NCBI GenBank assembly: GCA_029465975.1
Contig: CM055730.1
Coordinates: 8,855,758-8,919,757, forward strand
Source: Dallia pectoralis
Taxonomy: Eukaryota; Chordata; Actinopteri; Esociformes; Umbridae
Direction of reading: 5' to 3'
Length of the DNA stretch: 64,000 bases
Made by a program: the position numbers and the translations under genes. A model generated the notes under the pieces. It was not told where the DNA came from, made no database searches, and was given only the letters and a program-made list of their open reading frames with translations. Below, in pieces: positions 48,030 through 59,399 of this stretch. Numbering within the stretch: the stretch's first letter is position 1; each line of letters opens with the position of its first letter.

Positions 48030-50035
48030 CTGTTTAAGTGTAGAGAATAATTATATTTTTGCGGTTTCCGGGTAGAGAATAATCCTACCCCTTCTGTTTC
48101 TGGGTAAAGAACAACATTATCTCAGCTGGTGTAGAGTAGATAATAACCCTACACCTTCTGTTTTAGGGTAGATAATAACCCTACACCTTCTGTTTTAGGG
48201 TAGATAATAACCCTACACCTTCTGTTTTAGGGTAGATAATAACACTACACCTTCTGTTTTAGGGTAGATAATAACCCTACACCTTCTGTTTTAGGGTAGA
48301 TAATAACCCTACACCTTCTGTTTTAGGGTAGATAATAACCCTACACCTTCTGTTTTAGGGTAGATAATAACACTACACCTTCTGTTTTAGGGTAGATAAT
48401 AACCCTACACCTTCTGTTTTAGGGTAGATAATAACCCTACACCTTCTGTTTTAGGGTAGATAATAACCCTACACTTTCTGTTTTAGGGTAGATAATAACC
48501 CTACACCTTCTGTTTTAGGGTAGATAATAACCCTACACCTTCTGTTTTAGGGTAGATAATAACCCTACACCTTCTGTTTTAGGGTAGATAATAACCCTAC
48601 ACCTTCTGTTTTAGGGTAGATAATAACCCTACACCTTCTGTTTTAGGGTAGATAATAACCCTACACCTTCTGTTTTAGGGTAGATAATAACCCTACACCT
48701 TCTGTTTTAGGGTAGATAATAACCCTACACCTTCTGTTTTAGGGTAGATAATAACCCTACACCTTCTGTTTTAGGGTAGATAATAACCCTACACCTTCTG
48801 TTTTAGGGTAGATAATAACAATACACCTTCTGTTTTAGGGTAGATAATAACACTACACCTTCTGTTTTAGGGTAGATAATAACACTACACCTTCTGTTTT
48901 AGGGTAGATAATAACCCTACACCTTCTGTTTTAGGGTAGATAATAACCCTACACCTTCTGATTTAGGGTAGATAATAACCCTACACCTTCTGTTTTAGGG
49001 TAGATAATAACCCTACACCTTCTGTTTTAGGGTAGATAATAACCCTACACCTTCTGTTTTAGGGTAGATAATAACCCTACACCTTCTGTTTTAGGGTAGA
49101 TAATAACCCTACACCTTCTGTTTTAGGGTAGATAATAACACTACACCTTCTGTTTTAGGGTAGATAATAACACTACACCTTCTGTTTTAGGGTAGATAAT
49201 AACCCTACACCTTCTGTTTTAGGGTAGATAATAACCCTACACCGTCTGTTTTAGGGTAGATAATAACCCTACACCTTCTGTTTTAGGGTAGATAATAACC
49301 CTACACCTTCTGTTTTAGGGTCGATAATAACCCTACACCTTCTGTTTTAGGGTAGATAATAACCCTACACCTTCTGTTTTAGGGTAGATAATAACCCTAC
49401 ACCTTCTGTTTTAGGGTAGATAATAACCCTACACCTTCTGTTTTAGGGTAGATAATAACCCTACACCTTCTGTTTTAGGGTAGATAATAACACTACACCT
49501 TCTGTTTTAGGGTAGATAATAACCCTACACCTTCTGTTTTAGGGTAGATAATAACCCTACACCTTCTGTTTTAGGGTAGATAATAACCCTACACCTTCTG
49601 TTTTAGGGTAGATAATAACCCTACACCTTCTGTTTTAGGGTAGATAATAACCCTACACTTTCTGTTTTAGGGTAGATAATAACCCTACACCTTCTGTTTT
49701 AGGGTAGATAATAACACTACACCTTCTGTTTTAGGGTAGATAATAACACTACACCTTCTGTTTTAGGGTAGATAATAACCCTACACCTTCTGTTTTAGGG
49801 TAGATAATAACCCTACACCTTCTGTTTTAGGGTAGATAATAACCCTACACCTTCTGTTTTAGGGTAGATAATAACCCTACACCTTCTGTTTTAGGGTAGA
49901 TAATAACCCTACACCTTCTGTTTTAGGGTAGAGAACAACATTATCACAGCTGGTGTAGAGAATAATCCTCTTCTGTTTCTGGGTAGAAAATAATTACACC
50001 CCCGCTGTTTTGGAGTAGAGAATAACTGTCTTTAA
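48030..50035. repeat. 32-bp minisatellite, about 56 copies, with diverged flanks
   Basis: The core at about 48134-49935 is a highly uniform 32-bp repeat made of CCCTACACCTTCTGTTTTAG followed by GGTAGATAATAA. The commonest variant has CACTACACC in place of CCCTACACC, seen in about a dozen units. TAGGGT and ACCCTA form a 6-bp stem around the 8-base loop AGATAATA, so each unit can fold into a hairpin; the CAC variant breaks one pair. Both edges carry older, diverged units (TTCTGTTTCTGGGTA, AGAACAACATTATC, AGCTGGTGTAGAG). In-frame stops block coding in the unit. Confidence 0.98.
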
Positions 50036-53000
50036 AATAGGCAACTAGTTCAGCTAGAACAAGAAATTCCAATACTTATGCTTATTTAATGCTTAATTTG
50101 CTGTTCTCTCCATTAATTCCCATTTTACCTCACCATTAGAGTTGCCTTGCTAAGACTGCAGCAGCATTTATAAATGAACAATTAATTACCCAACTGTTGC
50201 AAGCATTATGGGTGAAGTGTACCGTTCTAGTAGAGAAGCAAAATTCACAAAAGACTGGCAATCATGTGTGTAATCCGTCTGCATATTCTATCTAAAACTA
50301 CAAACGTCCGCACGGATAGTACCTTCTAGAAAGTTCCATGTATCTGCTACATTGTTTGGTTTATTAGATTATTAACTTCATTGTGTTGCCAGACAAAACA
50401 TATGCAAAGTATTTGTAAATGTGCATCTGTCATAGTATTTTGTACAAAAAAGGAGAATATGTTGAATTTTTTTCTCTATTCAAGTTTATCAACTAATCAT
50501 CAACTAATTATTGTGTTTGTGGAACATTATTTTTGGCATTACAGTAACCTCATTAACCTTGAGTGTGCTGTGTTTTTTTTAAAATAAAAATTCTACCTAA
50601 ATATCTATATATTTACATTGTCATTGAGCTGTCATCGCTAAATCAAAAGCAAGCAAACTTTAAAGTCATGACACCTGTACATGAGAGTAGGTATTATTTT
50701 AATATACCTCTTGTCATATTTGTGTCGGCCAAAGGCCCACGTAAACAAAACATTACAAAACAAAAACATGAAATCCCAGAAAAGTACTGAGCAGCCAGCC
50801 AACATGGGCTCAATCTGCTCTGCTTCACACAATAAACAGATGGACCCGCCCTCTTCCAAGGCACAACAAACTAGCTTCAGCGTTCAGCACTGCGATCATT
50901 GCACTACAGGAAATGTACATATTCACTGCTTTCTCATTTTGTAGTGGAGAAGGAGCACTGCCAAAATTCAATATCATGGTAGAATTAATCCTTTTAGAAA
51001 ATTAGAGCGGCAACACAGAAGTTTCAGGTCTCTCTGGGTTGCTCTTTCTGTTTTACTGACGTGTTTAATCTAGAGACAACTTTCCCGTTTCCTCTGGGCG
51101 AAATGGGGACTGAAATAGGATGCTTGCCAAACAACTTCAAAGCTCTTCATCACGGTAAATTGGTTACTCATGCATCTGGATGGTGGATTACAATGTACAT
51201 TATTAAACTTAGCTGGGCGGAAGTTAAGGATACCGATATTGATTATGATTGGTTGAGGCAAGATTATACAGACGGAAAATAAATTAAAGTCATATAAATT
51301 ATATTTAAAAATACATTAGGGACGATTAAACATACCTGTCACACTCCTGTTACAGAACGGTCCGCACGATATGAAGAACCTGTAGGGGCACAACAATGTG
51401 ATTGATTTGGACAATCAATTTCCAATAATATATAATGATCTTACTACTTTATGATAGCATGCAATGCAACAGTACAGAGTGTAAACAGGATGTAAAGCCT
51501 ACAGTATGTTACTGTCAAAAAAGTAAACCGATTCAGGGCTGGACCAAAGCCATAGGAATATGACAATTTCACTTCAGAAGAACTATTTCGTTGTTTAGTT
51601 TTCTGGTTATATAGCTAAAGTTTAGCAGGCCAGACATTAATATTAGTTTTAGTGTCTTTTATTGATTGTTGCGTTATGTTGTTAATTTTGATGGGTCATT
51701 TTTGAAGTCTCTAGTTAACATGAATTAGCGTTTTTAGAGTATGTCTAGGCTCTTATTTGGGGGTTATGAGGGGCAGGTTTACTTTTTTAAGTGTAAGTAA
51801 CTTTTATAATCATTTATAATAATTGTCAAACGCAGAATTAGAGTTATTATTAGGGTTACCTGCTTAACCTTAAGTCATCCTTTGAGTTCCCGAGTTCTAG
51901 TCTCGTAATATGCGTCAGCATTCTGGTCTACTAGGTCACAAAACACAATTCAGATCTCTAAACGGCAATCAGCCGAGGTGATATTTAAAAGCACTGGAAA
52001 TTACAGTAGAAATGCAGCGTTTCTAAGTTAAATAGGAGAAATAGAAGAGAGAGATAGCAGAGACACTGATGGGTTGCTGATGATAACATCCCATTCATGC
52101 ATTCAGTGACGGCATAAGAGTGTGAATATTCACAATATATTCACATACTGTATGTCGCGTACTGAATACGAGTCCAAGAGATCGGAGGCATTTAGACAGT
52201 ATTATGGTAGTATAGAGGGACTTTCTTACCTCTTTTATCGCCATATCATTCTCAGAGACAACGCTAGTGCAGACAAGTCAATCAGAATTTGTGTTTAATA
52301 AGGTCAAGCTTAGAGAATAGGTTAAAAATCCATTTATTAGTCTAAACAATTGATTTCCATTAACATGTTATACATTTAATATGACTAAGCAAGGAACAGT
52401 TTAGCTCTAACTTTGAAGGAATTTAACAAAAGGATTCTTTATCGTGTTACTGCATGTTATCTACTGTTGCACAAAAACTACGAAAGAAAAGTCTATATAT
52501 GTATTTGTTTTTTTTGTTACTTTCCGTATCAAAAACATTTTCGCAATGACCTGAAACAAAGCAGGCATTTTATGCTAGAAACAATTACTTCAAATGTTTC
52601 AGTTTTACCAAAAAGTTTCAACTTTATTAACAAATTATGGCAAAACAAATTTACCAATTTATGGCCACCTATTTAGAGAAGCTTTCACATGGTGCTTTAT
52701 GTTCTTTTTAATATACGTTTTATTTACAAATACATGTTAAACACAAAACAGAGCATATGTAGTAAGCTACATACATAGCCGATCGCTTTCGACCCCAACA
52801 CAGAAAATGGTAATTTGTTTCACAAGATCTAACATCATAACAAATATTTTTTTAAAAGTGCTTAACTTCACTCAAAAGTGACAACTAATTTATGGTGGAT
52901 TATCTGGGTCAATTTGAAAATGAAATGCTGACACACTAAAACGACGATGCCCGAAATTCATTTATTTTAACTGTGTGCATGAATTGGGCCACAACTAGAT

Positions 53001-54207
53001 CATTTTATGTTTTAAATATGTAATTGTAATATTAAAAACAAAAAATGCTAGAACATTTGTAAGGAAGTGCAGTCATGAAAAAGGTCTCTGATTTCTCGCA
53101 AATAAATATTCGGTATAGCCATTTTTATTTTCTTCATTTTCCTTTCAAGTTCACCATGTAGTTTAATTCCCTGTTGGAGGGGCCAATCAACACACGTCTG
53201 GTAACTTTGCTCCCAGGAAAATACATTGAAATCAGACATTACCCATCTTGATATTGCGAATCAACTCACTTGGCATTGAAAAGGAACATCAATTATAATT
53301 TGTTCCGACACGCAGACTAATGATTTCATCTGAAGCAAAAGTAAACAAAGGATTCATCTTTAGCGTGGATAATTGCTCTGCAAATAAGCAAGTGAGCTAG
53401 TCAGGATGTCCGCTAGCTAATTGCTGATTACTTTTGCTAGATCTATGTCGCTACCACTCTCTTGTCTCAAACACGGGCCCAAGATGCATCTAGCTGTATT
53501 TACATTTGATCACTTGGACATAAATCTGTGTGTATCCATAGTGATCATGAATGTCACTCACATCGAGGCTGTCAAGAAATGCTGTTTTAGTTCGTCTTAC
53601 ACATATTAGGAGTTGGGCTCCTAATTCTCCGTTAAGCTACTGGAATGATGTTAGCTAGGCTCACGAATAGTGATAGGATATTGAGGTAACAAAATATACA
53701 TTTAGCTAGTGACATTAGCAACGCTCGCTACTCTCAACGGAATTTGCTAACTAATGAAAACATACAGAACCAGTATACTTTAAATGTTAGGATTCATGCA
53801 CACCGTTTGAAATTTGTTTTTCGCATGTACACATTTAATTTAAATTTTGGCACAGATAGTCGTCCATGCTAGTTGTCACCGTGATTAATCAAAGTACACC
53901 AAGGGGCATCAAGAAGCATCAAGTTCTGTGACAACGTCATGCTTTTCTTTTTCAGGGTCAGACAGTTGTGGACAACCGAGAACAACATTTTGTTTTCTCT
54001 GATTGTTGTTCTACAAAAAACAAGAGTCCAAGTAATAAGAGAAATTGGGCGACATTGTGTGAACAGTTTGGGGCCTTTGTACTGTAGCCATGTGCTTCCT
54101 TGGTGGACAGATCCTCGGGGAGGACAGTGTCAAAAAACAAGTTTGTGCGAGAAAATAAAACAATTGTACTGTCGTCTTATGTCAGAGGACACAAAGGTAG
54201 AGCACCT
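50036..54207. other. intergenic and khdrbs2 3' UTR side, no other gene seen
   Basis: AT-rich sequence. The part nearest 54207 should be the khdrbs2 3' UTR on the - strand; the first - strand signal I see is ATTAAA at 53834-53839, with several AATAAA below 53130. Frames of 60-94 codons here are not supported as genes; the one at 53939-54223 (+) runs into the khdrbs2 exon on the other strand. Confidence 0.5.
53834..53839 (-). terminator. khdrbs2: Candidate khdrbs2 polyadenylation signal
   Basis: ATTAAA on the - strand is the first common polyadenylation hexamer downstream of the khdrbs2 stop, about 370 bases away. The true 3' UTR may be much longer, as is usual for neuronal RNA-binding proteins. 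Confidence 0.3.
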
Positions 54208-54302
54208 TCAATATCTACCATAAGGATGTTCTCTGTAGCCCCCCCGTGAAAGCCTTACTGCCGGAGCTTTGAGCGTCGGACGAGTTGTGGTCCACTCCTC
54301 TT
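54208..54302 (-). CDS. khdrbs2: khdrbs2 last coding exon (C-terminal tail)
   Basis: The exon starts after a CTCTTTGCAG acceptor. Its first two bases complete a Glu codon begun by the previous exon's final G. It then reads EEWTTTRPTLKAPAVRLSR and GGYREHPYGRY followed by TGA. This ending is a hallmark of the Sam68/SLM STAR family; the last eight residues REHPYGRY are shared by KHDRBS1 and KHDRBS2. The basic, Arg/Tyr-containing end matches the family's nuclear-localisation and Tyr-phosphorylation region. Phase and length agree with vertebrate KHDRBS exon structure. No break was seen. Confidence 0.95.
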
Positions 54303-57091
54303 CTGCAAAGAGGTAAAACGGGTCCGTCAAAATAATGTTGTTAAATAATAGCTAAAACACAAGTACGAATAAGGAACTTCTGTAGTCATTGGCTGACGAC
54401 AAAAGACAAACGTTAATTGGCCAAAAGCAACCTAACAGTTGAAATCCACCCAACATGTCTGACCGATGCTTTTTTGTTGTTTACTACTGCATGTGCACGC
54501 CAATTTGGTGTTTCTTATTCTCCAGATAAATTATGAATGCACAAGTGCCAATAACCATTTCCTACACACGCGTGCTTCGCCTTGCCCTTCACAGTTCTTT
54601 CCACTTGACTGGTTCGTGCAATGTCATACCCATTTAATTATCAATTAGCTTTTTCATGACAGCAACAGCATCTAAACGCAGCATCTTAATGCAGTATTTG
54701 GCATGAACCATGCTAAGCTAACAGAACCGAGTCAGTCGGATTTCTCTGCTTTATCCACACCGCACCCTGACATGTTCGACCACCTCCATGCCCCGATTTA
54801 GTCACATTTAACCGTATCTGTGATACGAAAGATTCCGGTGAGTTTAACATCGGTGCATGCCTTCATCCAAGGCGTCTGCGCCAAGTAATTCTGTATTTAT
54901 GCACGGTGTTCTCCCAACCAGGACGTTGCGTGCCAACTGTGATGGTATTAATTCTGTTTCTATGGGAACCGTTTAGTCATAATGTTTGTAACGCGGGTGC
55001 CATGCAACTTGTCGTCACACGCGACTGGGCTGTAGCTGCTGAGTGAGCTGGAAAATATTTTACGCTAATACAGGTCAATCGCACAATAGAATATTCCCTT
55101 CATATCTTGTGCATTAATCTGTCTAAACAAGGGCAATTCAGTTCAGCGGAAGCATTTTTAGGACCTTGTTTTCTGCTGCCGGTACCACAGGGGCCGCTGC
55201 TCTCAGCGCCGAAAATTAATTACATGAGTGTTCGGTCGGTCCGTCGGCCAAAAACCCAACTATGGCTCATTCAAGCCGGAGCTCAATTTTTTCCGAGTCA
55301 GATCACATAAAGTGCAGAGCCCCGGTTCCATGTCACAAGGTGTTTATGGAGCAGAAAATTAAATCATTGCCCCCTTGGTTTTAGTTGCATCCACACTTTA
55401 GCACCACAGTGCACTTCTCATTGTGCTTTAAATGAATGAGCGTAATGTACCAGACACCCAGCTTCAGCTGAGAGCAGAGTGCTCAGAGCCAACAGCAGCA
55501 GAAAGCGCAGTCAGGTGTCCAGTGCTAGTTCACACGGAGAACACGCGCCTTAATGAGGTACGCTGGCAGAATGTCCGCCCCCACCTTCTCCATCAGGCTT
55601 CTGGACATCCATACATCGGGCTGTGATGCGTCTCAGATCAGAACCTGGCTTACCGAGCTAACTGGCTATCCAAAAGAAGCTCTGGGAAATGCACACACAG
55701 AAGCTGCCCCTTGGACCCGAGTGACCGAGCGCCGGCCAAAAACACGGGGCATTCGTCTTTGTCTTTCAGCCGTGTAACATGATCTCCTCCGTGGATAGTG
55801 ATGAAGAAGGGGATGCCAGTGTTGTCAAGTGACGGCCGGGAGCCATGATTGTGTTGCATCAAAGCCTGGCAGGTGGCGTCAAGAAATAGACAAGTGCTTT
55901 TATAACGGAGGTGGATTTAGCACATGGTTTTAAAGAGCTCCTAAATAGTTAATAGTTGGGAATGACAACGGTCTGGGATAATTCAGTCGGAAGCATCAAT
56001 GTGTGACGTGCTGTTCCGTAGGGCAAATACATCCAGTGTGAGGTCCAATCTGAAGGCTAGCTTTACGTTAAATACCATTATGTCAAATACAGTTGTCTCC
56101 ACACGCACAGGAGACAGTAAAGTCAGAATTGCATATGGAAAGAGGCTATAACCTGGCCAAATGATTCAATGGCATATTGGTATTCATGTCACATCACTGG
56201 ACGTATACCAGAATGATGTGCACTCGCCAGTGTCTATTGTTATTGCACCTCGGATACACTGTTGCCTGCGTAATGACTTCTGTACCTGGATGTCAGCCGC
56301 ACTGTTCACACTCGTTATTTCCAACTAAGCAGTTTTATATTTCCGCCGATATGATTTTGGTAAGTAGAGCCGTGTCATTGAGACAGAGACGCCGTGTTCC
56401 AAATTGTGTACTCGCCTTCCCCCTTTGTTTCCAGAGTAAAGTATAGGTGCTCCCGAAACAGCGTAGTGTCTAGTCCAGGAGAACACAGAGGAAACACAAT
56501 GTGGCGCATTGGTAATGCAGTTGTGTTGTAGCACAAACTACATCATCAGGGCCAAAGTTGAGTGCTGCCATCGACTTATTGACAGATAACAAGCTTCGAG
56601 GGCTTTGTTCGTTGTTACCGTGAGCTACTAGGGTCAAATCAATAGCATGAAGATGTACACAATGTCCACAGTAAAATAATGTTTTTATTTACATGCAGTT
56701 GTTGTGTCGCGTGGCCTCGCCGACTACTATGAAGATCAACAAGTGACCAACCTAACCAACTGAATTATTAGCTGATTGTAATTGGAAATAAATCCCATTT
56801 ATGGTGAAGTATTGGGATTTGAAATTACGTTCCTGCTGAGAAAAGTCGCCTACACAGAGACGTCTTTATTGTAGGGGATGGGAAATGTTGTACTGACTGA
56901 CATTAAGCCGTTGTAAAACAAATACTGTCAAATCCGCAGCCAAGACAGCATAGACTAAAGATGTTCCTACCAACCCAAATGGCCTTCAAATATATAGTCT
57001 CCCACTGACGAAATTAAACGATACATTTGAGTTCACGATTAGTTCGACCGACCAGGCTGAATGCTGTCAAACAGAGTCAAAATGCTTTTAC
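54303..57091 (-). other. khdrbs2: khdrbs2 last intron
   Basis: A 2.8-kb intron with donor GTAAAA and acceptor TTTGCAG on the - strand. It is somewhat GC-richer around 55.4-55.9 kb, where frames on both strands reach 64-74 codons. One - strand stretch near 55.76-55.86 kb reads protein-like, but it lacks a compatible splice phase and is not called. No transposon or array was recognised. Confidence 0.85.
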
Positions 57092-57150
57092 CGTAATTGC
57101 TGTAGGCGCCCTCACCAGTTCCATGACCATATTCGTAATATTCAGAAATG
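57092..57150 (-). CDS. khdrbs2: khdrbs2 penultimate coding exon (59 nt, YYEYGHG)
   Basis: This small exon follows the acceptor TATTTCAG and ends at G before GTAAAAGC. Its first C completes a Ser codon begun by the upstream exon, and the following 19 codons read ISEYYEYGHGTGEGAYSNY; the last G starts a Glu codon finished in the exon at 54302. Family members have EYYDYGHG at this place, so the match is direct. Compared with mammalian KHDRBS2 the region after YGHG is a few residues shorter and less similar. The aromatic Tyr-rich tail is a tyrosine-kinase target and phase-separating region in Sam68-type proteins. Confidence 0.93.
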
Positions 57151-57513
57151 CTGAAATAGAAGACCATATAAAAACACGTCAGTTAAAATCAGAAATCGAA
57201 ATGCTATAATTGGGAGTGAGCTGTAGACAAACACTGGACGAACATCTCGGTGACGTTCTCCACACATTCACTCCCTTCGTTCGCTCCTTTCTTTCTCAAA
57301 AAAAACCCATTGAGGAGTGGATCGGTGTGCACATCCAAATGTACAATCTCCCTGAGAAGCTGGTAGTGTCATAAGTTCATGAGAAAGGTCATTATGTACC
57401 CAGGATGTGCAGAGCAAGATCGTCGCCGATTCATACTGGCTCAAAATTATGTTAACAATACGAAACGAGCAACGCTCGGTAAGCAACATCGTGTTTTCTG
57501 TTAGCGAACGCAC
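57151..57513 (-). other. khdrbs2: khdrbs2 short intron (363 bp)
   Basis: The donor is GTGCGT and the acceptor TATTTCAG on the - strand. No other feature was seen. Its short length contrasts with the following 2.8-kb intron. Confidence 0.88.
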
Positions 57514-57596
57514 CTCTTTGACTGATTGCTGTAGCTATCCTCATAGGCGTCGTAACTCTGGTCGTCGTATTCGCCGTCGTACCCGTCGTCATAGCC
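57514..57596 (-). CDS. khdrbs2: khdrbs2 coding exon with Tyr/Asp/Gly-rich repeat
   Basis: This 83-nt exon encodes part of KHDRBS2 (SLM1), a nuclear STAR/KH-domain RNA-binding regulator of alternative splicing, mainly neuronal in mammals. The acceptor CATACCTACAG and donor GTGCGT on the - strand bound 27 codons plus two bases. The peptide reads GYDDGYDGEYDDQSYDAYED then SYSNQSK. Mammalian KHDRBS2 has a GYDDGYGGEYDDQ-type stretch here, closer than KHDRBS1 (GYDDTYAEQSYE) or KHDRBS3 (a DYDDGYGTAYDEQ-type stretch), hence the symbol. The KH domain and Arg/Gly/Pro region are encoded by exons at higher coordinates beyond the window. Paralogue choice is from memory; family membership is certain. Confidence 0.93.
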
Positions 57597-59210
57597 CTGT
57601 AGGTATGAAAAATGTGACGCATGCTGCATGAGAACTCCACCTGCGTACCAGCCGCTCTTATTTCAAACTAAGTACGAGTCTGATTCTTTAGAGTTGAAAC
57701 AAAAATCAATGCTTCATTCCACGAGCATAACATCTCACACGTAGTCATGGCTGAACACACTAAATCATGTTTCACTATTGATTATGTATTGGCTAGCAGG
57801 GAGCATCAGAAGATATGTTCAACTCTGAACTCGTAAAAAAAAAAAGTTTTCAGAAGTTTGTAGAATCACAACATTTGTTTCTTTAAACAGCTTGCCTGTT
57901 TGCGGTTTGCCTTGGTTATACTTCTTTATGTCTGAGATGTTTTCAGAGGTTCTGATATTTCCAGTTGGTAAGACAATCAGAGTAGGCTTAATGCTTAGTT
58001 GGCTAATGACGATTGACTACTATTCAAATTTGTATTAATTTGAGATTAAATCTGCATAAGTTTTGATGAAAACATATCTGCCTGTTCCACACACAGGGTT
58101 AGGGTTTATCGTTTTGATAAAAACATATCTGCCCGTTCCACAAACAGATTTCTCTAACAAGCAAAATGTATCCCAAACAAATGAAGACATGGATCACATA
58201 AACACCTGACAAAAATGACGTGCATAAGCGTAACACATTTAAGTGTTGTGTAATTTTTCACAATCATTTTTCTATCGCTTCACCAGTGCCATTAGTGTTC
58301 TTTCTCCGTGTCCCTGGAAGCTTGTTGCCACGCTTGAAACATCCTGTTTGTGTTACACACAAACATGTCTATACATATCCTCTCTCTGCCTCACAAACAC
58401 TGCTACCAACCACACACACGAATAAGCACACATACACACAATTATTCTTCCTCATACACACATAAACACAAATTCTGCCGGACCCCAGGTTGACATTTGG
58501 CTGATTAGTCTTGTTAACCTGCTACGTATCAAGCTACACAAAATGTATCTCATTAATTTAACAGCCTGGGCAACTTTTAATCTGGCTACATGGAAAGTGT
58601 GCAGAGATAATGTGTCATAAACTTGTGTCTTTTTCCTACCTTTTTTTCTTAAGCACCTTTTAATTAGTGAAGGCAATTGCATAAAAATGACATGAAATGT
58701 GCGCAAATCCGTTGGCCGTAGTTGCATCACATGACCACAGACACACGGTGGAGTGAAGCTGTGCTATTTGTCCTCTGTGCTTCAGCAGTGAAGCCAACAC
58801 AGATGTTCTGTTTTCATTGTTCAGTCCGGTGAAGCTTTAGTGGGTATTTGGAACACTGTGATGACCGTCATTAAAAAGTGGAGGAAAGACCGTACCACTA
58901 AAGCTTACTTACATACTATAACCTCCACAATTGGAGCTAATCATGGAGGTTTCCAGGGGTCCAGTGGCAACCTTAAAGGAGCTGCAAGAATTTCTGCCAG
59001 GAACTGGGCACATCCTGCATGTTACAACCACACTGCACATATTGTATAGGTCTGGAGACATGTATCGTATCTCGCAAAAACATGTGAAATCGATGGGAAC
59101 AAGGTGAAACAATTTGGCTTTAATCTCAGATCATGTGTTTATCACAAAACCAACACAGATCCTCCCCAAGATACACAGTACCAACCCTCACCCTGTGGTT
59201 TGTCTTTCAG
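57597..59210 (-). other. khdrbs2: khdrbs2 upstream intron, first part
   Basis: No earlier khdrbs2 exon was found from here to the window end. The stretch includes a direct duplication of about 30 bp (ACATATCTGCC-GTTCCACA) near 58075-58105 and 58121-58150, a CA-rich stretch at 58.4 kb and a Tc1-like relic. Treating it as intron is inference from the open upstream side of the exon at 57596. Confidence 0.7.
58815..59115 (+). mobile_element. Tc1-like transposase relic in khdrbs2 intron
   Basis: The + strand reads GIWNTVMTVIKKWRKDRTTK, like the linker after the first helix-turn-helix of Tc1 transposases, followed by DNA characteristic of them: AGTGGCAACCTTAAAGGAGC, TGCAAGAATTTCTGCCAGGA, CATGTTACAACCACACTGCA and TATTGTATAGGTCTGG. 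Frames are shifted and the catalytic part is missing. No terminal repeats were found. Confidence 0.75.
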
Positions 59211-59399
59211 AGCACTGTCATTAAGTACTCACCACTACTGACTGGGAGCACTGTCATTAAGTACTCACCACTACTGACTGGGAGCACTGTCATTAAGTAC
59301 TCACCACTACTGACTGGGAGCACTGTCATTAAGTACTCACCACTACTGACTGGGAGCACTGTCATTAAGTACTCACCACTACTGACTGGGAGCACTGTT
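59211..59399. repeat. 36-bp minisatellite, five copies
   Basis: Five nearly identical copies of a 36-bp unit (AGCACTGTCATTAAGTACTC then ACCACTACTGACTGGG) plus the start of a sixth. The near absence of variation points to recent expansion. Because 36 is a multiple of three, frames of 71 codons (-) and 120 codons (+) are open; neither is likely to be a gene. Confidence 0.97.

Noticed and set aside
55650..55862. Protein-like - strand frame in the khdrbs2 last intron
   Set aside because: The flanking exons join in phase without it, no compatible splice pair was found, and no family was recognised.
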